6,869 nucleotides of DNA, taken from positions 1-6,869 of the forward strand of contig JAPKBY010000093.1 in the NCBI GenBank assembly GCA_028823185.1, in the 5' to 3' direction. Positions 1 through 6,753 of this stretch are shown piece after piece (the stretch's first letter is position 1; every line of letters begins with the position of its first letter). The notes below the pieces were generated by a model. That model had not been told where the DNA came from. It saw only the letters and a program-made list of their open reading frames with translations, and made no database searches. A program made the translations under genes and the position numbers. This stretch comes from Planctomycetota bacterium (GTDB lineage Bacteria > Planctomycetota > UBA1135 > GCA-002686595).

Positions 1-2669
1 CCATCAGCATCGGCGCGCTCCGCGAGCAGCTTGGCCGAGGCCTCTGCGAGACTCTCCGATTCAGCGACCGAGGTCTCTGCCCCTCCGCTGTGCTCCTCCG
101 ACTGCTTCCGCACTCGCTCAAGCTCGCCCGCATAGTCTCCGATGAGACGTTCTAAATCCGCAGCCCTTCGCTCGATGCCTGCGGAGGCCTCAGCAAGGCG
201 CGTTCGTTCAATCTCAACACCGCCCTCTGAACGCTGTCGCTCATCACGCTCCTCCTCTAAAGAGCGTCGCTGATCTTCCATGCCCTGCAAGGAGGTGTTC
301 TCAAACTCGAAGGCCTCTTCAGCTACGCGCAAGGTCTCTTCTGAGGTCGAGATGCGCTCCTTTAGGCCCGCCGCCTCTGTAGAGACCTGCTCATCTTCGC
401 GCGTGGCGTGCTGAACCGCTTCTTCAGCGTCACCCATCCGGGACAACGCAGCCTTCTCTGCGACCTGAGCGTCTGCGCTAGCAGCGCGAGCGAGCTCGTG
501 CTCAGCAGCGGCCTCTTCCACAGAGGTCCGAATAGCGACGCGCCGTCCTCTCAGGTTCTCAAGGTCTCCCTCCAAGGCCGCGAGCTCAGCGCTCAAGCCC
601 TCCGCCTCAAGGCAGAGCTCCTCGATACGTGCGCGACGCCCTGCGAGGCCCTGCGTCAGGCGGCGCTCTCCAGCGAGGATCCCCTGCGCATCGACAAGCT
701 CTCCAGCAGGTGTAACGCAGCGCCAGCAGCTCTCGCGAGCGAGGACGCTCAGCCCTGCTTCGATACTCTCTACGAGCAGGACATCTCCAATAAGTGCGCG
801 CATCAAGGCTTCACACCCAGCATCCACACGCACGTGATCCATCAGGGCGCCCACCGCGCCGAGGCGGGAGGAGGCAGCGCTGGAGTCAAGCTCCGAGGAG
901 GCTCCAAAGCCTTCTCCGAGCGTGAGCGCGCAAGTGCCACGCTCGTCATCGCGTAGCCACCCGGCGACGCGCAGGGCAGAGTCCACATTGGCAACGACCA
1001 AGGCTCTCGATCGCTCACCTAAGACGGAGTCCAAGGCGCGCGCGAAATCGGTGCTGGTGTGAAGCCTGTCAGCAACGAGTCCAGCCAGCTCCTCTGCTCG
1101 GATCGGCCCATCGCCAGCATCGACAGCGGCAATGAGTTCACCCTCCTGTAGGCCATCAAGCTCCTCAGTTCGATCACCGAGGGCGTCCGCGCGGCTCACG
1201 ACGGTGGCGTGTTCGATCTCTAACTTTGAGCGTCTGCGCTCGGCAGATGCGGCAGCCTCCTCAAGATCTTCAAACTCTCGCTCAGTCCGAGCCGTCGCTT
1301 CCTCAGCGGCTGAGAGCCTCGCGCTGACCGCTACGAACTCAGCGCTCGTGCGCTCTAACTCCTCTTGACCTTTACGCAGCGCCTGACGCGCCTCTTCTAG
1401 GCGTGAGCTGGTGCGTTCAACGCGACCGACGATACCCTCGCTCGCCTGACGCAAGTGACCGATGGTGTTTCTCGCCTCGGTGCGAGAGTGGAGGGCGCCG
1501 AGCACTTGCTCGTTCTGCTGCTCTGCTTGAGCACGAGCCTCCCGGTAGCGTCGAGTCGCCTCCTTTGAGCCTTCTCGCGCCTCTTTGGCCTGAGCCTCAC
1601 TCACGGCAAGATCGGTCAAGAGCTCCGCGCGCTCTCCGCCGAGCTCTACGAGCTCTTCGCGCCTGCGAAGGATCTCTTCCTCAAGCTCCCGAGCTCGCTT
1701 TGACTCACGCTCCGCTGAGGTCTCCAGCTCCATCGCGCGCGCAGCGAGCTGCCGTCGGCGCTCGTCGAGCTCTCTGCCATCTCCCTCCAGGCGTGACGAG
1801 CTCGCGCTCGCCTGATCGAGTTGAGCGCGCAGAGCGCCCTCTTCCATATCACGCAAAGAGAGGTCACGCTCGACCTCTTCTCGAGAGGAGCGCATGTTCT
1901 CCAGGGCCTCTTCATGCGTGCTCATCCGCCCGCGGACCTCACCCAGGTCTTCAGAGAGCTCGTGATAGCCCTGCTCTAAATGACAAGTCCGCTTGCTTCG
2001 CCAGCTGTCACGCACCTCGATATATCTGCGCGCCTTCCCCGCTTGAAGCTTGAGGCTGCGCTCTCGTCCTTCGAGCTCTCGAACCACGTCATCGAGCCGC
2101 TCCATGTCCTGCTGAACACGATTGAGTCGCAGCTCGCACTCGTGCTTGCGCTGGCGATAGCGGCTGATGCCTGCCGCCTCTTCAAAGATCCTGCGCCGGT
2201 CGATCGGGTTTGAGGAGAGGACTGCGTCGATCCGGCCTTGCTCAAGGACGGAGTAGCCGCGACTTCCAAGCCCTGTATCAAAGAGCATCTCGCGCACATC
2301 TTTTAGGCGCACCTGCTGGCCGTCGATCAGGTACTCGCCCTCACCGCTCTTGAAGACGCGTCGCGTCACAGAGACCTCAGCGCCGTGGCCCTCGATCGTC
2401 CCACAGGAGTTATCGAGAACTACGCAACCCTCCGCGAAGGACATCCCCGTGCGGCTGGTTGAGCCCTTAAAGATCACATCCGTCATGTCCTTCCCTCGCA
2501 TGGAGGTCGGGCGCTGTTCACCTAGGATCCAACGGATCGCGTCGACAACATTGCTCTTACCACAGCCGTTAGGACCGACAATGCCGGTCATGGTGTGATC
2601 TCCAAAGTCGAAGACTGTTCGGTCAGCGAAGGATTTAAAGCCTAATAGCTCGAGTCGTTTCAGGCGCAT
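1..2669 (-). CDS. smc: Chromosome segregation/condensation ATPase SMC, N-terminal about 889 codons (gene continues past the left edge)
   Basis: SMC proteins form ring-shaped dimers (with ScpA/ScpB in bacteria) that extrude DNA loops and help separate daughter chromosomes at the nucleoid. The frame stayed open wherever I read it from the ATG to the window edge. It begins MRLKRLELLGFKSFADRT, the typical SMC start. Walker A is GPNGCGKS (residues 32-39), and the Q-loop is in SVLEQGRID (Q144), followed by FEEAAGISRYRQRK (about 162-174). An Arg/Glu/Ala-rich coiled-coil arm runs from about 175 to 515. The hinge is about 519-670 (GLVADRL, LGERSRALVV, VTPAGELVDAQG), and the returning coiled coil runs to the edge. 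The C-terminal head (signature motif, Walker B, D-loop; roughly 280-300 residues in a normal-length SMC) is outside the window. The start lies 23 bases after the NrdD-like gene ends, and the gap is pyrimidine-rich with no Shine-Dalgarno sequence. The hinge has 'GILAGER' where a Gly-Gly pair is usual. The 'SLKLQAGKARR' stretch resembles planctomycete SMC. Confidence 0.96.
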   Translation of the reverse strand, partial: MRLKRLELLGFKSFADRTVFDFGDHTMTGIVGPNGCGKSNVVDAIRWILGEQRPTSMRGKDMTDVIFKGSTSRTGMSFAEGCVVLDNSCGTIEGHGAEVSVTRRVFKSGEGEYLIDGQQVRLKDVREMLFDTGLGSRGYSVLEQGRIDAVLSSNPIDRRRIFEEAAGISRYRQRKHECELRLNRVQQDMERLDDVVRELEGRERSLKLQAGKARRYIEVRDSWRSKRTCHLEQGYHELSEDLGEVRGRMSTHEEALENMRSSREEVERDLSLRDMEEGALRAQLDQASASSSRLEGDGRELDERRRQLAARAMELETSAERESKRARELEEEILRRREELVELGGERAELLTDLAVSEAQAKEAREGSKEATRRYREARAQAEQQNEQVLGALHSRTEARNTIGHLRQASEGIVGRVERTSSRLEEARQALRKGQEELERTSAEFVAVSARLSAAEEATARTEREFEDLEEAAASAERRRSKLEIEHATVVSRADALGDRTEELDGLQEGELIAAVDAGDGPIRAEELAGLVADRLHTSTDFARALDSVLGERSRALVVANVDSALRVAGWLRDDERGTCALTLGEGFGASSELDSSAASSRLGAVGALMDHVRVDAGCEALMRALIGDVLLVESIEAGLSVLARESCWRCVTPAGELVDAQGILAGERRLTQGLAGRRARIEELCLEAEGLSAELAALEGDLENLRGRRVAIRTSVEEAAAEHELARAASADAQVAEKAALSRMGDAEEAVQHATREDEQVSTEAAGLKERISTSEETLRVAEEAFEFENTSLQGMEDQRRSLEEERDERQRSEGGVEIERTRLAEASAGIERRAADLERLIGDYAGELERVRKQSEEHSGGAETSVAESESLAEASAKLLAERADAD

Positions 2670-2692
2670 ACGGTGCGTCGTGGGGAGAGGGG

Positions 2693-4723
2693 TCAGTGAC
2701 GAGTGTCGAGGGCTGCGCTCTCGACGTCAAAAGGAAGCGCTGCGTCGGGCGCAGCTGAAGGACGATCTTGGCCGAGCGCGGCCTGGTGGCGTTGCTTACG
2801 GCGCTCTGCATTGAAAGCTTGCAGGTACTTCAAGTCCACACAGCTGTCAGCGCCGGTAGATTCTATGAGGACGCCTGCCCGAATGGTCGCGAGAAGCTCT
2901 GCGAGTGAGGCAGGGCCACGCTCGAGGAGAGCGCCGCCATAACCGAGCGAGAGCGATCCGAGAGGGGCAACTTGAGCCTCTTCGCGCTCGAAGAGCAGCG
3001 GCTGGTCGACAGGGCGCTCCTGGGCGGCCAGCGAGGCGAAGCGCTCCGCTGCCTCAGCTGAAGCCCCGGTGACCATGCAGGTGTCGACGCCCTGCTCCAT
3101 GCCAAAGCGGCGCACCGCCTCTGCGCAGACCCCGAGGAGACGGGCTCCTTGGTCAGACCGAGTCTCACCGTCTGAGAGCAAGGCTAGCCCCTCTGCGAGG
3201 CCGACTGGAGCCACTGTGTAGCGAACGCGAACCCGGACACCTGCCACGCGCTGTGAGACATGAGCCCTTTGCCACTCAGCGATCGCAGCCAAGCCATCGA
3301 GAGCGTCCGAGAGGAGCTCGCTCATATCAGCCAGGAGGCGCTCTTCGCGCCAGGGGCCAGCTCGACGCGCGAGGCGCGCGAAATCCAAGGCAACGACAGC
3401 TCCGACAGTGATCGCACCCGTCTCGCGAGCACGCCTTCGACAGACCTCACCGACGACCTGCTCCGCGTCACCATTAAAGGTCGGGATCAAGAGGTGTCGT
3501 TCTAAGAGTCGTTCGATCGTCTCGCTGATGAGCGGAGAGTGACTGAGCGCGCCCTCGAGCTCTTCTAAGCCGACATAGAGCCGCGGCGTAAACTCTCCAA
3601 CACCTTCCGAGTCTTCCAAGCGAAGGAGCTCTTCAGCGAAGCGACAGAAGACAGCGGGAGAGCGCTTGCCGAGGTTTGCGATGTCTAAGCGACGGCCCGA
3701 CGCACGCGCCATGGAGCGCGCTGCGAGGAGCCAGGTGAAGAGCGGGCTCGCGCTCTCTGCACCACGGGCTCGAGAGAGCGTCGTAAAGAGGCCAGCGGCG
3801 CCCTCAATCACGACACCGCGCTCAACTGAGGGCAAGATCCGCGCGACCTCCTCGAGCAATTGATAGGGCGCTTTCATTCCAGTCGCGCCGGGCAGAAGCA
3901 CATCTGCCGGGACAGCCAACTCTTGGAAGCGGTGAAGGGAATCGACACCCACCAGGTGCAGGCTGCCAGCTCTGTGATGAGCTAGGAAGCGCTCTGGCAA
4001 CAGCTCCTGACGTGCCCAGCGAGCGAAGAGCGAGCCACCCAAGCCCTCATCCAATCGCTCACCCTTCTCGACTGAGGTGCTCAGATGTCGCTCAAACTCG
4101 CGCTTCGACAGCGACACTGGCTCGTGCTTTTGAATGGCATCAGCGTGTCCGGCGGCGAGGAGCTCTGCGAGGGTCAACTCTCGCACCAAGGCCTCGGTGA
4201 GTCGGCGCAATCCAGAGGCGAGGATGCGAGATTCAACTCGCTGTGCGATCTCATCTGCACGTTCACGCCCTAAGCCGAGCTCTGCGACAAGCGCCGTGGA
4301 GACACGAGCCCTGTCCCAGAGCTTGAATCCATTTGTGTCTACGACACGTACTCCGCGTGCAGTCTCGCTCTCAGAGAGGCTCGGCGCTGTATCACGAGCG
4401 CGAGCTCTTCGATCTCGATACAGGATGTAGGCTTTCGCCACCGAAGCACGCCCCAACTCAATGAGCGCACGCTCGACAAGATCCTGAATCTCTTCAATCC
4501 CTGTCGTCCCGACATGTACAGCCTCCGCGTGGCGCCGCCCGAGGGAGTACTCGACGAGCTCAGCGATCTCCATGGCAAAGGAAGGGTCATCCTCTCCGAC
4601 GGCGAGCTGCGCCCGCGCGACCGCGCTCGCGATCCTCTCACGATCAAAGGCCACCCGACGACCGTCTCGCTTCTCAATCCACTCCGGCGCGTTGGGGCGA
4701 CTCGAATCTCCTGACTCGCTCAT
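2693..4723 (-). CDS. ATP-cone protein with a degenerate class III ribonucleotide reductase (NrdD)-like barrel; probable non-catalytic NrdD relative
   Basis: This is a 676-residue cytoplasmic protein with no signal peptide or membrane segment. Residues about 15-108 form an ATP-cone (WIEKRDGRRVAFDRERI, IEEIQDLVE, AKAYILYRDRR), the dATP/ATP-sensing domain of reductases and NrdR. Residues about 125-198 look like a second, degenerate cone. The rest follows NrdD order: ARQELLPERFLAHHRAGSLHL (about 237-257; compare the NrdD 'H..GDIHIHDL' region), IPTFN (413-417), GAITVGAVVALDFARLARR (436-454; compare 'GVVTINLPRIA'), YTVAPVGLAEGL (502-513), ASAEAAERFASL (554-565; compare 'TPAESTA.RFA') and LGYGGALLERG (593-603). 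No paired CxxC zinc site and no RxxGY glycyl-radical motif follow, and the tail is a charged linker. C428-R429 may be a relic of the catalytic Cys-Arg, but the spacing is compressed. ATG at 4723 is chosen over TTG at 4726 because AAGGAGG lies 7 bases upstream of it. It shares one base with the nrdR stop. Enzymatic activity looks unlikely; nucleotide sensing or partnership with NrdR is inference. Confidence 0.8.
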   Translation of the reverse strand: MSESGDSSRPNAPEWIEKRDGRRVAFDRERIASAVARAQLAVGEDDPSFAMEIAELVEYSLGRRHAEAVHVGTTGIEEIQDLVERALIELGRASVAKAYILYRDRRARARDTAPSLSESETARGVRVVDTNGFKLWDRARVSTALVAELGLGRERADEIAQRVESRILASGLRRLTEALVRELTLAELLAAGHADAIQKHEPVSLSKREFERHLSTSVEKGERLDEGLGGSLFARWARQELLPERFLAHHRAGSLHLVGVDSLHRFQELAVPADVLLPGATGMKAPYQLLEEVARILPSVERGVVIEGAAGLFTTLSRARGAESASPLFTWLLAARSMARASGRRLDIANLGKRSPAVFCRFAEELLRLEDSEGVGEFTPRLYVGLEELEGALSHSPLISETIERLLERHLLIPTFNGDAEQVVGEVCRRRARETGAITVGAVVALDFARLARRAGPWREERLLADMSELLSDALDGLAAIAEWQRAHVSQRVAGVRVRVRYTVAPVGLAEGLALLSDGETRSDQGARLLGVCAEAVRRFGMEQGVDTCMVTGASAEAAERFASLAAQERPVDQPLLFEREEAQVAPLGSLSLGYGGALLERGPASLAELLATIRAGVLIESTGADSCVDLKYLQAFNAERRKQRHQAALGQDRPSAAPDAALPFDVESAALDTRH

Positions 4724-5217
4724 CAATCACCCTCCTTGCTCGCGCTCTTCTTCTTGCCGAGCTTCTCTTTGTGAACCATTGGCCCGAGCTCTTCGAGGAA
4801 TTGCGAGACGTCACGAAACTCTCGGTAAACGCTCGCAAAACGAACGTAGGCCACTTGATCGAGACCACGCAGCTCTTCCATGACCAAGTTGCCCACGACG
4901 GCGCTGGGGACCTCACTGTCATGCTCCTCGAGCACCTTCGCTTCGACCCGCGCGCACGCCATCTCGAGCTCCTCGACAGGCACAGGCAGCTTCTCACAAG
5001 CTCGCAACATGCCAGTAAGGATGCGGTCACGGTCGAAGCTCACCCGCTCGCCGCTCTTCTTGACGACGCGCACTGCGGTCTCTTCGATGCGCTCATAGGT
5101 GGTGTATCGCAGGAAACACGATAGACACTCCCTCCGCCTTCGGATCACAGTTCCCTCCGCGGAGGTCCGTGAGTCAACGACGCGGTCGTTGTCATCTTTA
5201 CAGCGAGTGCACCTCAT
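4723..5217 (-). CDS. nrdR: Transcriptional repressor of ribonucleotide reductase genes, NrdR
   Basis: NrdR represses ribonucleotide reductase operons by binding paired NrdR boxes when its ATP-cone is loaded with dATP plus ATP. The 164-residue length is normal for the family. The N-terminal zinc ribbon has all four cysteines (C3, C6, C31, C34) with the typical VIRRRRECLSC (24-34) and RYTTYE (37-42). The ATP-cone spans about 49-139: VVKKSGERVSFDRDRI, MEELRGLDQVAYVRFASVYREF. The tail is a short Lys-rich extension. The ATG is preceded by GAGGT with 7-base spacing. The stop overlaps the next ATG as TGATG, which implies translational coupling with the ATP-cone/NrdD-like gene. A NrdR-box-like palindrome lies about 94 bases upstream, so autoregulation is likely. 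No ribonucleotide reductase gene with an intact catalytic region is in the window, so its usual targets must lie elsewhere. Confidence 0.98.
   Translation of the reverse strand: MRCTRCKDDNDRVVDSRTSAEGTVIRRRRECLSCFLRYTTYERIEETAVRVVKKSGERVSFDRDRILTGMLRACEKLPVPVEELEMACARVEAKVLEEHDSEVPSAVVGNLVMEELRGLDQVAYVRFASVYREFRDVSQFLEELGPMVHKEKLGKKKSASKEGD
4731..4737 (-). promoter_or_regulatory. Strong Shine-Dalgarno sequence for the ATP-cone/NrdD-like gene
   Basis: AAGGAGG on the minus strand lies inside the nrdR coding end, 7 bases before the ATG at 4723. It is only 4 bases before the alternative TTG at 4726, so it decides the start in favour of ATG. A full consensus site here, with no obvious site before smc, suggests the NrdD-like protein is translated well. 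Confidence 0.85.
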
Positions 5218-5224
5218 AAAACAG

Positions 5225-5229
5225 ACCTC
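5225..5229 (-). promoter_or_regulatory. Shine-Dalgarno sequence of nrdR
   Basis: GAGGT on the minus strand lies 7 bases before the nrdR ATG at 5217. It supports that start, after which the four-cysteine zinc ribbon begins immediately (Cys at residue 3), as is normal for NrdR. Confidence 0.7.
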
Positions 5230-5302
5230 ATGAGCCCGCGAGCGGCAGTTCCCCCTGAGAAACTCCCCCCTCGTTAAGCCTCAAATCGAGGTTCGTAAAA
5301 CT

Positions 5303-5331
5303 AGAAGAACACACTACATCTTGTGTGTCAA
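5303..5331 (-). promoter_or_regulatory. Putative sigma70-type promoter for the nrdR block
   Basis: On the minus strand a perfect -35 hexamer TTGACA (5326-5331) is followed by a 17-base spacer and a weak -10 candidate TCTTCT (5303-5308, 3 of 6 to TATAAT). Initiation would fall near 5295, giving a leader of about 80 bases before nrdR. The -35 is convincing. The -10 is poor, so the exact promoter is uncertain, but the position is right for a promoter of the nrdR, NrdD-like and smc block. Confidence 0.5.
5311..5326. promoter_or_regulatory. NrdR-box-like operator upstream of nrdR
   Basis: Plus-strand ACACTACATCTTGTGT matches the NrdR-box consensus acaCwAtATaTwGtgt at 14 of 16 positions by my count; positions 7 and 10 differ. 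It sits within a longer palindrome with ACACAC/GTGTGT arms (5309-5314 and 5323-5328). It touches the -35 hexamer and fills the promoter spacer, so bound NrdR would block RNA polymerase. NrdR usually binds two boxes about three helical turns apart. I found no convincing second box at that distance on either side (the best, around 5342-5357, matches about 9 of 16), so this is either a single site or one with a very weak partner. Confidence 0.65.
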
Positions 5332-5381
5332 TCAGCCCTCAACGGCACTTAGAGGGTTCTTGCCCTGAGAGCGCCAGAGCT

Positions 5382-6749
5382 TCACTTTCCGAGACAGAAC
5401 CGAGAGAAGATCCGGTCTAGGAGGTCCTCAGGCGTGGTCCTCCCAGTGATTTGATCGATACAGCTCGTGGCTTCGGAGAGTTGGGCCGCGAGGAGATCTA
5501 AGGGGAGCCCATCCTCCCAGGCCCGAACACCGTCCACGATAGCCTCGGATGCCTTATTTAGGGCTTCTGTGTGCCTCACAGACAGCTCTCTCCCAGAATG
5601 TGATGGGCTAATACCGTCCAGAGCTGCTGCCACGGCAAGCCCCAGAGCCTCAAGGCCCTCTCCCGTCAACGAGCTCAAAGCCACCCAGCCCTCTTCACCG
5701 AGCGAACCCATGGGCGCCGCCTGAGCATCCTCGTGATCAGATTGAGACCACACGAGGGTCCTTGTCACCCCCGAAGGCAATCCGGAGCGCTCCTTCTCCA
5801 GCTCCAGCTCATCCCGGCGCCTCGAGTCGACCACCCACAAGAGATGATCTGCACTTAAGCGCGCCGCATCTCCGACTCGCTGCGCCGCTTTATCCGGCGC
5901 GCTCCTGCCTTCCTCTATTCCAGCGATGTCCGCCAGCTCAACGAGCGCTGCGCCCGGACGCCAATCTCGGACGAGCCTGTCGCGCGTAGTCCCAGGGTGG
6001 TCACTCACGATCGCGACCTGCGCACCGCTTCCGAGGGCGTTAAAGAGCGCGCTCTTCCCCGCATTGGGTGCACCGATGAGCACGACGCGCGGAACTCCAG
6101 CCTCAAGACCGCGCGCAGCCTCCCAACCACAAGCCTCCTCCAACGAGGCCTGCAGCTCACTGAGCCTAGCCCTAATTTCCTCGGTCGGGACATCGATCGT
6201 GTCGTCCGCATCGAAGTCCAAGCTCGACTCACAGAGCGCGCGCAAATCATCAAGAGAATCACGCAAGCGCCCGATCCTCTCATCGAGCCCACCGACGAGG
6301 AGCGCGACCGCGGAGCGGTGAGCCGCCATCGAACGGGCCTCGATCACAGAGAGCACACCCTCCGCGCGTGAGAGGTCAATGCGACCGCTCTCAAAAGCGC
6401 GGCGCGTGAACTCTCCCGGCTCAGCTACCCGCGCGCCTAGCTCAACAGTTCTCAAGAGCGCTCGCCTCAAGAGAGGCGCAGACCCTGGCAGATGCAGCTC
6501 AGCGACGTCTTCCCGAGTGAAGGAGCGCGGACCCGGCATCCAGAGCAAGAGCAGCGGCTGCTCACCGAGCCCGTCAAAGAGACGACCGCGGAAAACCCCA
6601 CGAGACCCGCCAAGCTCAACGCCAGAGTCTCCCGCCCAGAGCTTCTCTACGATCGAGCGAGCTCTCTCTCCAGAGATCCTCACGACACCTCTCACCCCCC
6701 CACCGGGCGGGCTCGCGATCGCGCAGATGGTGTCGCCAGTGGCGCTCAA
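5382..6749 (-). CDS. mnmE: tRNA uridine-5-carboxymethylaminomethyl(34) synthesis GTPase MnmE
   Basis: MnmE works with MnmG to modify the wobble uridine (U34) of certain tRNAs, using GTP hydrolysis and a folate-derived one-carbon unit. The 455-residue length is normal. The N-terminal folate-binding domain (about 1-120) begins DTICAIASPPGGGVRGVVRISG and includes SFTREDVAELHLPGS (76-90) and the helical-domain entry EPGEFTRRAFESGRIDLSRAEGV (110-132). The G domain has G1 GAPNAGKS (226-233), G2 PGTTRD (252-257), G3 DIAG (274-277) and G5 ALSSLTGEGL (357-366). G4 reads SQSD (335-338) instead of NKxD. The C-terminus ends in FCLGK (451-455), keeping the family's terminal C-x-G-K. The start is TTG at 6749, 4 bases after the upstream stop, with no clear Shine-Dalgarno sequence. 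No other plausible in-frame start precedes it before a stop at 6858-6860, so coupling to the upstream gene is likely. The FTREDVAELHLPGS form resembles planctomycete MnmE. Confidence 0.96.
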   Translation of the reverse strand: MSATGDTICAIASPPGGGVRGVVRISGERARSIVEKLWAGDSGVELGGSRGVFRGRLFDGLGEQPLLLLWMPGPRSFTREDVAELHLPGSAPLLRRALLRTVELGARVAEPGEFTRRAFESGRIDLSRAEGVLSVIEARSMAAHRSAVALLVGGLDERIGRLRDSLDDLRALCESSLDFDADDTIDVPTEEIRARLSELQASLEEACGWEAARGLEAGVPRVVLIGAPNAGKSALFNALGSGAQVAIVSDHPGTTRDRLVRDWRPGAALVELADIAGIEEGRSAPDKAAQRVGDAARLSADHLLWVVDSRRRDELELEKERSGLPSGVTRTLVWSQSDHEDAQAAPMGSLGEEGWVALSSLTGEGLEALGLAVAAALDGISPSHSGRELSVRHTEALNKASEAIVDGVRAWEDGLPLDLLAAQLSEATSCIDQITGRTTPEDLLDRIFSRFCLGK

Positions 6750-6753
6750 TGGC

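Noticed and set aside
408..956. Plus-strand open frame of 182 codons
   Set aside because: It is antisense to the SMC hinge and coiled-coil region, where the minus strand gives an unmistakable SMC. Its Ser/Ala/Leu-rich translation matches no family I know.
1403..2053. Plus-strand open frame of 216 codons
   Set aside because: It is a shadow of the SMC coiled coil. Glu, Leu and Arg codons on the minus strand keep some opposite frames open in GC-rich DNA. The translation is Arg/Pro/Ser-rich without motifs.
1..2669. High frequency of GAGCTC and related short palindromes
   Set aside because: Glu-Leu codon pairs (GAG CTC) in the coiled-coil arms explain it; it does not look like a dispersed DNA motif.
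5342..5357. Possible second NrdR box three helical turns from the first
   Set aside because: It matches the consensus at only about 9 of 16 positions and lacks the palindromic arms.
5336..5366. Short hairpins after mnmE (CCCTC/GAGGG with an 11-base loop; overlapping AGGG/CCCT)
   Set aside because: The stems are only 4-5 bp, they exclude one another and no T-run follows, so I do not call a Rho-independent terminator. Read-through from mnmE into nrdR remains possible.
5926..6371. Overlapping plus-strand open frames of 131 and 124 codons opposite mnmE
   Set aside because: The minus strand here encodes the conserved MnmE helical and G domains. Neither plus-strand frame shows a recognisable domain.
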